Origin: Coriaria nepalensis
Lineage: Eukaryota > Streptophyta > Magnoliopsida > Cucurbitales > Coriariaceae
Length of the DNA: 64,000 nucleotides
Assembly (NCBI GenBank): GCA_027186245.1
Contig: CP114481.1
Coordinates: forward strand, 54,072,569-54,136,568
Direction: 5' to 3'
Notes under the pieces: model-generated
The model's database searches: none
Seen by the model: the letters and a program-made list of their open reading frames with translations, nothing else
Told to the model about the DNA's origin: nothing
Position numbers and translations under genes: made by a program
In this document: positions 26,545 to 38,051 of the stretch, piece by piece
Numbering within the stretch: the first letter of the stretch is position 1
Layout of the letters: every line of letters begins with the position of its first letter

Positions 26545-27814
26545 CTTTCTTTTGCTTCATTAAATAAATAGTTAGAGAGCTGTCAATGGATTCTTCTGTT
26601 TCTGTATAACCTGAGAGACGTGTATGGGTGCTAGAAGCCTCGGCCATCGTATAGGCATTGCGCGTATGGAACTCTAGCTTGGGTCTAAAATCCAGTTCGG
26701 GCGAACACGACTTCCCCCCTTTAGCCTCAAAATGCTGATCCTGATTAAAAAATAGAACCTACTTAAATAAAGTTTGCACAAGCTCTAGTTGATCCAAACT
26801 ACAGTTTCAAAACGGTAACAAATGCTTACATAGTCTAAGAACCCGAATGCTGCACCAGAGCAACATTTTCTACATACACTATGTAAAGGAGAAGAAGAAA
26901 GACTTCATCAAACTTGTGAAGTTTACAAGACTCAAGTATAATTAACCTCACAACAACAAAGAGAAAACTCTCTACAAAGATTGCGAGGCAACTAATTCAC
27001 AACAATTTCCAGAAGCTAGTTCATAGACCATTCTCTAATCTCAAAATTCATCCTTTGTCATCAACGAAAAATAAACTGAAGACTTGTTTGTAAAGGTTCA
27101 AATTTACCGGACTGGGTTATTCAATCTCATGTATTCAGAAACCATATCAGCCGATGACACTTCAAATGATTACAAAAAGAAAAAAATGTTTTTGGGAAAA
27201 GTTCACCTCATGACTAGGAGCTTCAACAATCAACAATGGCCGTTTTCTTCCATTTCGGAGTTAGAGCAAAGAAACCAGTGGTTGAAGAGGTTAGGACCGG
27301 AGTATCGTCGGCGTTGGTGTTTGACTGGTGGAGCTAGGGGGGAGACTAGTGGAGCTAGAGCAGTGATTAGAGAGGGAGAGGGGATTGTTAGCGGGTTAAT
27401 TATCGGGTCGGATTGTGTTACTCATTTAATCGGATCACGAGAAAATAATTAATGTGTTGAGAATTTTTAATATTAACCGTATCTCCGACGCGGAACCATC
27501 AATCGGATGTATCGGCTTAATCGGTACACTGAGGAGAGAAATGAACCAAAATCAGAAGAACATGATTAAAGCAAACCTCTACACTCATCAAGTCAACTGG
27601 TTCTAACTTGAAGAAAACAAAAAGAAAATCCGTAGTCCCACCTAGTAAATTCTAAGACATCATATACATACAACTAACAGAAACAACCTTAATTTAATAA
27701 CCAAGGCTGATTAATATATACAAGATGCGAAGGAATTTAGGTGTCCATTTCTTCATATATCAAGTTGATAGAGAGAGGCAGTCTAGTCTACGACTCCGAT
27801 TCTTCTAATTTGCT
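26545..27814. other. Intergenic and 3' flank of the LNK-like gene
   Basis: No supported gene. A plus-strand frame at 27084-27452 is open but shows no family pattern. The last 100-200 bases before 27814 are probably the 3' untranslated region of the minus-strand LNK-like gene. Confidence 0.4.
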
Positions 27815-29554
27815 CTAGCTAGAACCAAACTCTAACATCATAGCCTTGCTGTTATAATTTGATCCCACCAAGTCCATCTGATTAAAAACTGGAACTTGAG
27901 CATCGCTGTAATATTGTAAGTCCGGAATGTGATTCGGCCAATTATGATGATTGATGTGGTCATTGTGTTCATGTTTTTTACTAGAGCAAGAAGAGTACTT
28001 ACTCATCAATGGTGATCTCCTACTTGAAGAGACCATTTCTTGTTGTTGCGCATGTGTAGCATTGAAGTCCTCCTTCATATTCTTATTATAGTTAAACATA
28101 AGATTTCCGACTGCTCTGTCGATGCTATTCGTATGGGTCTCCATTTTTACCTCCTTTTTTATCCCACCGGCTCTTTCATGATCTAGAGTAGTACTAGTAC
28201 ATCTTGATGACATTGAGTTATTGGCTAGTCGGTACAAAGAGTCTCGAAAACAGATACGGGTCTTCTCAGGTAACTGCCAATAGTTTGAAATTAAAAAATT
28301 AAAAAAAGTTAAATAAAAAGTTAATGAACCAATAATTAAGCTTAGTTTTTCCTTTAGGTAGTATTACCTTTTCCATGACCATTTTAAGTTCATCCAAGAT
28401 GGATTCTTCTAGCGAGGATTCCTCAACCTCATAGCCGTGTATTGTCTTCGTATCAAAGGGCCTGGCAGCTAAATTTCCCTTCATTTTGTTAAAACAAAAT
28501 CATCAAAGATTAGTTGATGATTAAAAGAGATAGCAAGCTTCCCAGAAGAGAGATAGTTAAGCAAGTGATGCACATGGTTTGGTCATAAAGTTGCACACTG
28601 AAAGATTTGCAACACTGAAAAAGCTTCAAAAAAAGTATGGTTTTGAAACCACAAAAATTCATTCCGGTTTTCTCAAGATATAACAAATGCCTGTTTCCGT
28701 TTAAACCTCTCAACTGAGTGTACCTTAGAAACAACAGACAAATCGAGAATCTCACCTGAGTTGGTTGCCAGTGTGGAGATTCTGAGTCGCATGGGATAAG
28801 CGCCAAATTCGAGTTATAAGCCGAAACATCATTGACATCAATATCATCATCATCATTGTAATTGTTATTAGCCATGGAATCACATTGGGGCTCAGTAGGA
28901 AAGTCGAACATGTTGGTTTGATCCTCATTTCCAAGTACAGAATTCCTGTATTTATGAAAAAACCAGAAAGCTAGAACACATGAGAGATTCACTCATATTG
29001 ACAATTTCACATACTCATCGACAGGAATATAACTAATTCATAATTTATTTCCTCATAACTATTAATATACATATATGATAAGTGAAAAAAAAAATCATTT
29101 TTGTAATTAACTCTGTATATGATTTCCTACAGGCAATAAATATTTGTCAGAAGTAAAGCTTGTACAGGTAAATTTCGGCGACTTGTTCGAGCCCAGCAAG
29201 TCGATAGTGCTCGTAATCAAGCTCCTCATTTGAAGGATCACAGCAAGACATTGATGTGCTTTGGACCAGAATCTCATGAGGATCAGAATATTCTCCAGTA
29301 CATGATATGCTCGAACCACTAGATCGATCTCTATCATGGTTGACGCTCGAAGTCGAAGATGATTGATTTTTTGCCATTAAATCGTCCAGCTCTTTGCAGT
29401 AGTAACTCAATTGTGCAGCAGATTCTTCTGTATCAAAGTACTTTTGTTCTAGATTCAACCAGTTCTCCGGCGACAAAATCCGATCCACGGACAATAATTC
29501 GGAATCCTTATGGACATCCAAATCGTTCGCGGAATTTCTCCCGTACCAGTCCAT
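27815..29554 (-). CDS. LNK3/LNK4-like (night light-inducible and clock-regulated) protein
   Basis: LNK proteins are plant nuclear coactivators that bind REVEILLE MYB factors and link light to clock output. Exons 29554-29166, 28945-28756, 28478-28368 and 28273-27815 join in frame to 382 residues. Supporting motifs: N-terminus MDWYGRN...LSPENW; a middle acidic stretch; SSLEESILDELKMVMEK followed by LPEKTRICFRDSLYRLANNS; and TNSIDRAVGNLMFN near the C-terminus. The last two blocks are the hallmark of the LNK3/LNK4 branch, also annotated XRI1-like. No DNA-binding domain is visible, as expected for the family. Several ACGT elements lie upstream at 30114-30418. The closest alternative is XRI1 itself. 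Confidence 0.78.
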
Positions 29555-29837
29555 AACTAGGGATTTGTAATTCTCTCTTTCCTAAACCAAATGAATCAGA
29601 AAAGCAAAATGAGGAAAAAGTTATCGGAAGGCTTAAAAAGTTCAGATTTTTTCAGTCAAGAGGCAAAAGCTGAACCGATCAATCTAAAGGAAACAACAGA
29701 CTTATTCAAAATCATTATTTCTATACATATTGAACAAAATTGAACAAAAATACCTGCAGCTGATGGATTGAGAAACTGAAGATGACCCAGGTAAATTGAT
29801 GGATTGAGGAAGCAAGCAAGCCCAGGTAAATTGAATC

Positions 29838-29873
29838 GAGAAGAAGAAGAAGAAGAAGAAGAAGAAGAAGAAA
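29838..29873 (-). repeat. (GAA)n/(TTC)n microsatellite in the leader of the LNK-like gene
   Basis: About twelve uninterrupted trinucleotide units, TTC-type on the transcribed strand, 290 bases before the start codon; probably within the leader or its intron. Confidence 0.85.
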
Positions 29874-30113
29874 TAAAGCAGAAAAACAGAGGCGGCTGTT
29901 GTTTGAAGAAAACCTGCGTCTGAGCCAGCTATGATACAAATTACTCTCAGAAAACAGGGGCAAGTAGAGAGAGTAGGGACAAGCGAGTGAGTAAGTAGTG
30001 GCACAGGTTGCAAGGTGAGCTTGTTAAAAAGAGAGAGAGTATTTTTGTGGCTGAGATCTCATGCTTCGATTCGTGGCTAAGAACTCTCCATCTAAAACTC
30101 GAATCCTACTGGT

Positions 30114-30418
30114 CCACGTGGGTAGTGCCTGCCTGCCTGTCCCCACAGATATATCTCCAAAGGATATGCTAGCTTGGAGTGAGTCAAAGAGGAAATTTTT
30201 TTTCTTTTATATATATATATATATATGCTTAATTTCCATAAAATACCCCTCCCCTCACATGCATTCGTAAGGTGTTTACGTGGCCAGATTTGTCTTCCCA
30301 ACATGACACGTTTGGGTCTGAAAGCAGTTCACGTATCACTAACAGGTAAACTGCTGTGCGCGGTGTTTCTTGAGATGAGCAGTAGATTTCCTTCAGGTTT
30401 GGTCGTGATGACACGTGT
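30114..30418 (-). promoter_or_regulatory. Cluster of ACGT/G-box elements upstream of the LNK-like gene
   Basis: A perfect palindromic G-box CCACGTGG at 30114-30121, TACGTGGC at 30277-30284, GACACGTTT near 30305, CACGTATC near 30330 and a second perfect CACGTG core inside ACACGTGT at 30411-30418. Such elements bind bZIP (HY5, ABF) and bHLH (PIF) factors, which suits a light- and clock-controlled gene. A TATATAAAAG-like tract lies at about 30204-30228 on the minus strand. Confidence 0.55.
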
Positions 30419-31023
30419 CCCTGCACGACAGAGCAGTGAAGAATGGTGGGCGCGTTAGCAACAAAGTACGAAAAGGCAAGTCCGAAGAGAAAGGATTGAA
30501 ATAGAAAAGCTTGGAACTGTTTTCACTTTGGTCCGGTCTCAGGTAGTAGTTACGGATCCGGAAGTTTTTTTTGTTTGATTTTTTTTATATTTACTTATAT
30601 CGCTTCGAAATTTGTGAGTAATAGATTATATTTTTTAAATATTTTATATTATTATATTATATATTATTATATTATATATTATTTTAATTATTTAATAAAT
30701 ATATAATAAATACAGTTAACAATTCCACAAATTACTTTCAATTATCACGATTGGAAATTTTACAATTTTGATCAATTAGTGGTTAACAAAGGGAGAGAGC
30801 AATAACATGTTACAGTGCACAATATCCATGGATCCAAAGAGACTATACTATATATCAGCAATAAATATGCCTCCATTCAGAATAAAGTAAAAAAGTAGCT
30901 TAATTTCCCGAAGAAGAAACAATCTAACTAGCTAGATTCCACACAGCTGATACCATTGCTTGCTGGATCTATATATGTTCTTCCTTTTATCTAATACAAT
31001 CTTCAATACACGGCTGGATCGAT
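30419..31023. other. Intergenic between the LNK-like gene and NC2 alpha
   Basis: AT-rich, with a run of TATATTATTATAT repeats at about 30640-30700. The 200 bases or so nearest 31023 are likely the 3' untranslated region of NC2 alpha. Confidence 0.45.
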
Positions 31024-34000
31024 TCACTCTTCCTCATCATAGTCTTCATCGCCCTCGTCTAATCTCGTAGTAAGCTGTGCAAGATGAACGGGGTCTATGT
31101 TCATCTTGTCCACGTCGGCAAGAGACCAGCCTGGGTACTCTTCGTGTTTAGTTTCTGTGCTAGGCCCTGCCGTTGCGGGGCCAGGTGGCTCAGCTGCCGG
31201 GGCCACCTTGGTGGGGTCCTCGTAATTCCCGTTTGAGTCCGCATTTAGGTCGATATTTTGAGTAGGTGGTGCTGGAGGGTTGTTAGCTTCATTGCTTGCT
31301 GAGACACTTTCTCTTGACAATTCTTTCGACTCTGGGATGAAACTGTTATCAATAAGCATGTTAGGACACGAGTTTTGTTTGCTGCTGCTGTTGTTCTGTA
31401 GAGGAATGGATGGCTTGGATTCGATCCGATCGTGATGGCAAGTCTCTCTTTCTGCAGTTCGATTTGCCCGTCCACGGCCTCGGCCTCGGCCTCGGCCCCT
31501 GCCTCTTCCTCTTCCACCACCACCCCTGCTGCTGTGGTGGGACATCTCATGCTGCAGGAAGAAAAGAAAAAAAAAGGAGTCTTATGAATCAGATATATTT
31601 CTCATCTAGCCATATTTATGAAGTAAGAGAATCCTATACAGAGAGTCTTCAAAAGGAATTGCTACCATCTTGCTCTTCTTCAACTCTTCATCGCTGTCAT
31701 TGCATTCATCACCAGTGGGTTTCCTGGAGCAATGACAGTAAATAGATGGACTTATAAATCTACTAAGGTTAGAAAACAAGGGAGAAAGTAAGGAACTTAT
31801 ATCTTTTTATATCTAACCTTTTCTTTTTATCATCAGCAGCATCTGACGAACAGTGACCATGGCCATAATCAGGAACCCTGCTGACAATTTCCCTCAGGAA
31901 ATCAAAAACATTATAGCTCTGTACACAGTGTTTTCTGCATTTAAGATTCAGATTTAAGCAAAATCTGATAGTCAGATACATTATGGTAGAAAACAAGCAG
32001 ACTAACAGAAGAATGGCATGATAAATAAGAAAATAGAAGTTAGTTAGCAACAATAACAAGAACAAAAGCCCGCTTTACTTCTTCCGTCCTATTCAGCAGT
32101 GTATCTACGAGAATCAGTGTCATTAGCGCATGCTAATCAATAATATCCATCTTCAAAAATCTGCTTTACCCAGCTTATACATATTATGCATATATATATA
32201 TATATATATATATGATTTGAATAACTGCACCTGTGTTGGGAAGAATTCTCACAATGACAATGATCAAGGTCCTCCCAGCATAATAGATTAGGATTAGTTT
32301 GAAGTTTCAACATTAGGGGGGGTGGGTTTGCACCCCCGACCTTTTCCAAAATTAGAATTTTACCCCTGAAAAGTTAGAATTTTGTAAATGAATCCTAAAA
32401 ACATTCTGTTAATTATCCACTTTTGCCCACCCTCAAATTTACATAATAGTTTTTGCCCTCCCTGAAATTTTTTTCTGGCTCCACCCCAGTTAATATGTAG
32501 TATGTACACACTATAAGATTAAGAAGGAGATGCTCATTTTCTTGACAACTTAACCTAATCTCCAAAAGGGAATTGTGATTATAGATAGGTTACTTTGTAG
32601 AGAAAAAATAGGATTTATAAGCACTGTCGAAAGGTGAAACTGACTCACTTTTGTAGAATTCTATAGAATCTACACAAGTGACTCACATGTTGAGAGAGAG
32701 ATGAAGCAAATGACATATAACTGATGCAGCATAATAGTCATTCTCAACATATATGGAGAGGCCATTCTAGGAGTACAGATGTTTTCCAAGCATCATTCTG
32801 CATGAGACAAGAGGATACTTGAGGCCACCAGTGTTTAGATATAAAAATCACATTTAGTATTGCAAAAAGTATTTGCCTTTTAGTTAATGAGTAAATATTT
32901 ATGATTTTATTCATTGACCGAAGGATAAAGTATGTATTTTCAATATCGTGGATAAGTAATTTCAAGAAGTATATTCAATGAATTGCTTTAAATGCATCAA
33001 CTTAAGCATCTAAAGAAAAAAAAGACAGAAACAAGCTGGATTCTTTTACTTACAAATGCATTGAATTCATCGTCTTGGCTCCTCTCTCAAGCGTGATCTC
33101 ATATGTACGATCACAAAGGTCTTGGAGAAACAATTCCAATGCTTTGGCTGCAATAAAATTCCAGAAATTAAAATGGGAGAGGATTTTTTATAAAGAATAT
33201 TATGGTGTTAATTATTTGCTTTGGATAAACTGCTACTCACAAACTAAAACAGGAACTGCTAATGCTATTTTCCCTACATCCTCATCTGCTTGCATTATCT
33301 TTTTGATTCGAGCCTGCCAGTTTAAATAATATAATCCATGAGCAGAATATAAAAAAATCGCACTTGTTCAAAGGATAACATTTTACTCGTTCAAATATCA
33401 AAATGAATCAGTTGGGGTCACAGGTCCTGCTTCTACTCACCATAAGAGCTCAAGCTGTCTAAAGTCTAGACAGTATAAGCTACTTCAAACACATAATAGC
33501 CTCTCTAACACATGCAGGGCGCAGGCATTTCACATAGATTTGACAATTCACTAGAGAAAGGTGCAAGTCAAGAGTAGCACTGAACCACTAGGAATGGGAA
33601 CAATGACAATCAACTGAATAAAAGCTAAGCAACAACACCCTGTTTAAGGCACAATCTCTTTTGAAATATAAGCTCTTAGCAGTGGCCTAGAGGAAATAGC
33701 TATCAAACTTAAGTATACACATGATCTAACAGTACATATAGTGCACGACAAAGAAAGGCGAGTGTATCCAAGCAAGCCAAGATAATATACATTATGTAAG
33801 AAAGGATAGGTATCCTAGCACAGCAAAGCCAGGATAAACTGTTTGAGAAATAAATGAAGAAACCGAAAAAACTAGAAGAGTTGGAGGAGTTAAGACAAAG
33901 GGATTAAACAATTATAAGGGTGAGATTTGAGAAAACCAAACTCGTGAATAGGAATGATGTATTGAAATGATCATAATAAAAGGTAAATTCGATAATTTGA

Positions 34001-35127
34001 GCATTCATAAATTAAGAGAGATAAAAATAAGTACTTATAAGTGAAATATCCATATTTGTCACTGTTGTCTCGAACAAAGGAGAGTTAAGGTTGAAAAAGT
34101 CAATCTTCTGATCTCGAGTCCAAGATGCTTCATAAGAGTTAGGAATAATCCAAACCAAGACCCCAATGTGTTATTCTATATGAATATACTCAATAAAACA
34201 TTTTGAATGACTGTTCTAAAAGCTTTGAAAGTAGTTGCCTTCTTCATTGGGTGTGTTATCAAGGCAAAACTCGAGGTAAAACAACTATAATTTACTATTT
34301 CCTTGTTCCTGTGTTCTCAGTTGTGTTCTCACACTTACAATGTAGAACTTAATATTTGGCACAGATTTTGTTCTTTTTCCACAATGAAACCGCTGAAGAT
34401 TAGCATCTTTTTTTTTTTTTTTTTTTTTACAAATAATAATAATTACGAAATAAAGCAGATATTGTTCTTTAAAGAAAATATATAATATAGAGATCAAAGA
34501 GAACTCTGAGATGAAGAGACCCCAAATCACAAAATCAAAGTCAACAAAATCAGGCCATGCATGCATATATCTAAATACCCAAAATTTTCTGCCACAAAAA
34601 CTGATCTTATATTTACACTAATCCTTAAAATAAAAGAGAACAAAAAAATTTCGAACAAACATTGAGATGGAACCCATGAAATTGGAATGTCGGCAAAAAT
34701 TAATTTAAAAAAAAAAAAAAAAACTGCAGAAACTAGTCTAATCATAATCTAATATATCATACCAGAATGAACCACAACCATACTGGACCAACGCATAGGG
34801 AAATCCCCAAAAAAAAAAAAAAAAAACCAAACAAAGAAAGGAAAAAAAAAATCCCAAATTCAATAAACCCAGCATCCAGAAAACAATCCACAATCAGAAG
34901 TTTCAAATTTTATGATAAATTGACGCGAAGAAAACCTAAAGAGCATGGACCCATCTGAATAAATTACTGATAATTCATGGCGTTCGCCAATTGGAAAAGA
35001 AACTAAATTAATAATCAAACATGCAACTTCGTTTTTCTGAGCAACCAAACAGAGCAAGAACAGCTCGAAAAAAGAGAAGGTGAAGTGTACTTACCGCTGG
35101 AAAACGGGTGTCGAGCTTCTTCTTCAT
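31024..35127 (-). CDS. NC2 alpha / DRAP1 homologue (NF-YC11), TBP-repressor subunit
   Basis: Histone-fold subunit of negative cofactor 2, which pairs with NC2 beta (Dr1) and clamps TBP on promoters in the nucleus. Exons 35127-35095, 33313-33241, 33147-33054, 31934-31818, 31723-31666 and 31551-31024 join in frame to 300 residues. The histone fold occupies about residues 8-90: KKLDTRFPAARIKKIMQADE, VGKIALAVPVLVSKALELFL, QDLCDRTYEITLERGAKTMN, LKHCVQSYNVFDFLREIVSR. The tail has a GRGRGR run (about 133-151) coded by a CGAGGC-type hexamer repeat, a Pro/Ala-rich stretch, and the plant-specific end EYPGWSLADVDKMNIDPVHL with an acidic terminus. Exon 1 encodes only 11 residues, with the start fixed by MKKKLDTRFPA. 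Confidence 0.95.
32190..32213. repeat. (AT)n microsatellite in an NC2 alpha intron
   Basis: An uninterrupted dinucleotide run of about twelve units in the intron between exons 3 and 4. Confidence 0.9.
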
Positions 35128-37938
35128 GGCGTTAGATTTGATACATCAAAATGAACCCCCAAAAAAAAAATATGGGGGGAAAGAAACAAACAGGGAGAGA
35201 ATAAAAGTGGAAGAAAAAGCAATTAATCGTCAGAGAAAAATGATCGCCATTGTTGTGGAAAATCAATCATCATGCAAAGAAATCCATAAAGCCATAATCA
35301 GATCGATCTCTCAATTATTTTTCACTGAATTAATACAAGAGTTTCTGTTTCAACGGAATATCCGTCCTCTCAAGTTACGAGTTTGACAAAAGCCAAAGAA
35401 CAAAAAAAAAAAAAAAAGGAAAAAAACCGAGGTTGATGATAAAAAGTTATAATGACGGGGCTGTCACTAAATTGCATAACAATCGAATGCTCAAACACGA
35501 GGAAAAATAAGTTTAAAAAAGGGAGATTTAGTTAGTTGACTTTTGTGTAAAAAACAAAAATTGGTGAGATGACTTTCTTTTGTGAGGTTTTTGTTACCTA
35601 ATTTTATTTCTTTTATTGTATATTTATATTTAATAAATAAATAAAATAAAAGATGAAAATTATATTTATATTCTCGCCTTCATTTTCATCATCATCTATT
35701 TTCTTACCAAAAATTCATGTCGCCAAACCCATAACAACGCCCCAAAAATTAGTTATCCTTCTAACGATAATAACTGAAAAATAAAAAATTATATTATCAC
35801 TTTTCTCTTATTGTTTTATATTTTGTTCGATATTTTGTTAGAGAAAAATGATTATTTAGATTTTAAGTTTAAATTACAAAAACATAATAACTATTATCTC
35901 ATATCAAATTCATTAACTGAAATCAAGATTTTAATTTGAGATAGAGATTTTGATTTGATTCATATGGACTGAAATCATAATTATTTTTTTTTTAATATTT
36001 AGGTTTAGGATTTTCGTTTAACATTCAATTATAATGTAAGGTTTATATTTATGATTTAAGTAAAAAGATATAAGGTTTAAAATTTAATTTTTAAATTTTA
36101 AGATAGATTTTTAATGTTTTAAATTAAAAGTGTAAAGTTTAAGGTTTTAGGTTTTAAGTTTTAGAGTGCAAAAATATAACTACCAAATCAATAATCATCT
36201 CCCTTCTCTTCTATTTTTTGAAGTTGACTAATTTTGGACCGAAATTTTTTGTCTAACCATTTTGGACTGATTTCAAATATTATAAAATTATAGAAAAAAA
36301 TAAATCATAAAAATAGGCTCTATAGCGTTTCATAGAGTATATGAACAACTCAATCAGAATTATATAATACGAGATAAACATTCTTGAAGTTGACTGGTTT
36401 CAGATCGAAATCATTATTTTGAACTGAATATTTATATCGAAATTTTTGTTCAATAATTTTAGAATGATTCTAAATGTTATAAAATAATTAACAAATATAT
36501 CATAAAAATAGATTCTTATAATTTTTCATATAATTAAGGAACACCTCAATTAGAGTTATATAACTTGGTCAATTTTTTTTATTTTATTTTTTTCATGTCG
36601 ATTTAAAAAAAAACAAACTAAAAATAACTTTGTTTTCATTTATACCCAATTCCATTGACGAACTTGAGCACCATGACTGGAGTAATCGATTAAAAAAACC
36701 AATGTTTATGTCGGTGCACATAAACCGATCGAAATGAGATTTTAGGTGATTGTATCGTACCGAAAAATGTCAATTTCGGTAAGGTTTTTTTTTTTTTTTT
36801 TTTCGTTTTGCTTAAGCCTACAAGTGAATATTTTGAGATTCGTTAATATTACAAGTAGATCCATTAAAGTTTATTAATGTCAAAAGTGGATCCTTTAAAA
36901 TTTTAGAAATTACTAGTAAATCGTATTTGCACTATATTATATACATATAAAAATATCTCGATAATTTTTATTAGATTATTTATGTATAATATAATAATTA
37001 TTACATATATATAAAGTTATTTTATGTAATAAATAAATATTACACACATATATATATATATATTATTAGATATGCTTATAGGATTAATCATATAAATAAA
37101 AATAGTTAGTTGTTAAACATAATATTAATTTATAATTTGACTTACTTATAATTTAGTATAAATATAATAAAGTTATAATTCTTAAAATTTTAGAGATCTA
37201 TATATAATATTAATAAATATTAATAAATTTATATATAATATTAATAAATATTAATAAATCTATTTTTAATAATAATAAATCTCAAAATATTTACTTATAA
37301 TTTTTTTAATATATAAATTAAAAGCACAAAAATCTTTACGCTGAAAATTAATATTAATTTTTAATGGATATATTTATTTATAAATTAAGAAAAATAAAAA
37401 AAAAATTTTATTTACAATTCTTAAAATTTTAAAAAATATATTTATAATATCATTAAATCTCAAATAATCAGTTAATAATAATAGTAGTTATATCTGGCTT
37501 AAAAATGTTTATAAATCACGTAGGTAAAAATTAGCCATATATTATAAAATGAAAAAAAAAATTGTTGGATTAGTCCACTGATAATTTTATTAAGGCTTTA
37601 TATTATACTAATTGAAGTGTAAATTACACATGAAAATCCAACGGATCAAATGCGAAAAAACGACTATTTATTTTCCAACCATAATTTTTACTTTCAACAA
37701 GATTTAGCGAATTATCTCGCGTTTTTTGTTTTTCGTACAAATCAAGTTTTAAGTTCGAAGTTCAACCAAGCCCAAATCAAATGGGCCGAAGCCCTAAGTA
37801 AAAAGGCTCTCCATTTCCCCGCGCGTATAGAAGCCGCCCTTCTGCCGCGCTGCGACTGTTTCTCTTTCTTGCTTCTACCCTGCTTAAACCTCCGCAAAAC
37901 CTCTGCTAACACCGTCAGAGCTAGGAGCTTCTCCTCTT
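35128..37938. other. AT-rich intergenic block between two divergent genes
   Basis: It separates the divergently transcribed NC2 alpha and NRPA2 genes, so both promoters lie in it. Poly-A tracts occur at 35402-35417 and elsewhere, a diverged tandem duplication at about 36215-36570, and a short AATATTAATAAAT-type tandem repeat at about 37200-37265. No ORF is supported. The final 200 bases before 37938 are richer in GC, consistent with the NRPA2 promoter. Confidence 0.5.
36215..36570. repeat. Diverged tandem duplication, unit about 170 bp
   Basis: Two units in direct orientation share, in the same order, TTGAAGTTGACT, a 'tttt(g)ga(c/a)(c/t)gaa' phrase, TATAAAAT, ATCATAAAAATAG, CATA(G/T)A, CTCAAT(C/T)AGA and TTATATAA. 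Identity is perhaps 70 percent by eye. Confidence 0.5.
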
Positions 37939-37971
37939 AGAGAGAGAGGGAGAGAGAGAGAGAGAGAGAGA
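37939..37971 (+). repeat. (GA)n run abutting the NRPA2 start codon
   Basis: An AGAGAG tract with one interruption fills the last 35 bases of the leader and ends two bases before the start codon. GA-rich leaders are common in plants; GAGA-type runs can bind BPC factors at the DNA level. Confidence 0.8.
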
Positions 37972-37973
37972 AG

Positions 37974-38051
37974 ATGGTGAAGAAGGAGGAAGAAGATAAG
38001 AGGAAAGCTAAAATGGTGAAGAAGGGGGAAGACGATAAGAGGAAAGCTAAA
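37974..38051 (+). repeat. 39-bp tandem duplication at the start of the NRPA2 coding region
   Basis: Codons 1-13 ([13 protein letters not shown]) are followed by a near copy at codons 14-26 ([13 protein letters not shown]). The DNA copies differ at two positions, and each begins with ATG, so two in-frame start codons exist. Confidence 0.92.

Noticed and set aside
27084..27452. Plus-strand ORF of 122 codons
   Set aside because: No motif, poor codon pattern and an A-rich start; the reverse strand here is equally uninformative. Probably chance.
29702..30013. Minus-strand ORF with a long phenylalanine run upstream of the LNK-like gene
   Set aside because: It is the TTC microsatellite read in one frame. 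An upstream ORF in the leader is possible but nothing supports its translation.
32280..32480. Phrase-repeated stretch in an NC2 alpha intron (TTTTGCCC, AATTTT, CCACCCC) as a transposon end
   Set aside because: It resembles common plant intronic repeat debris, but no terminal repeats or target duplication could be placed.
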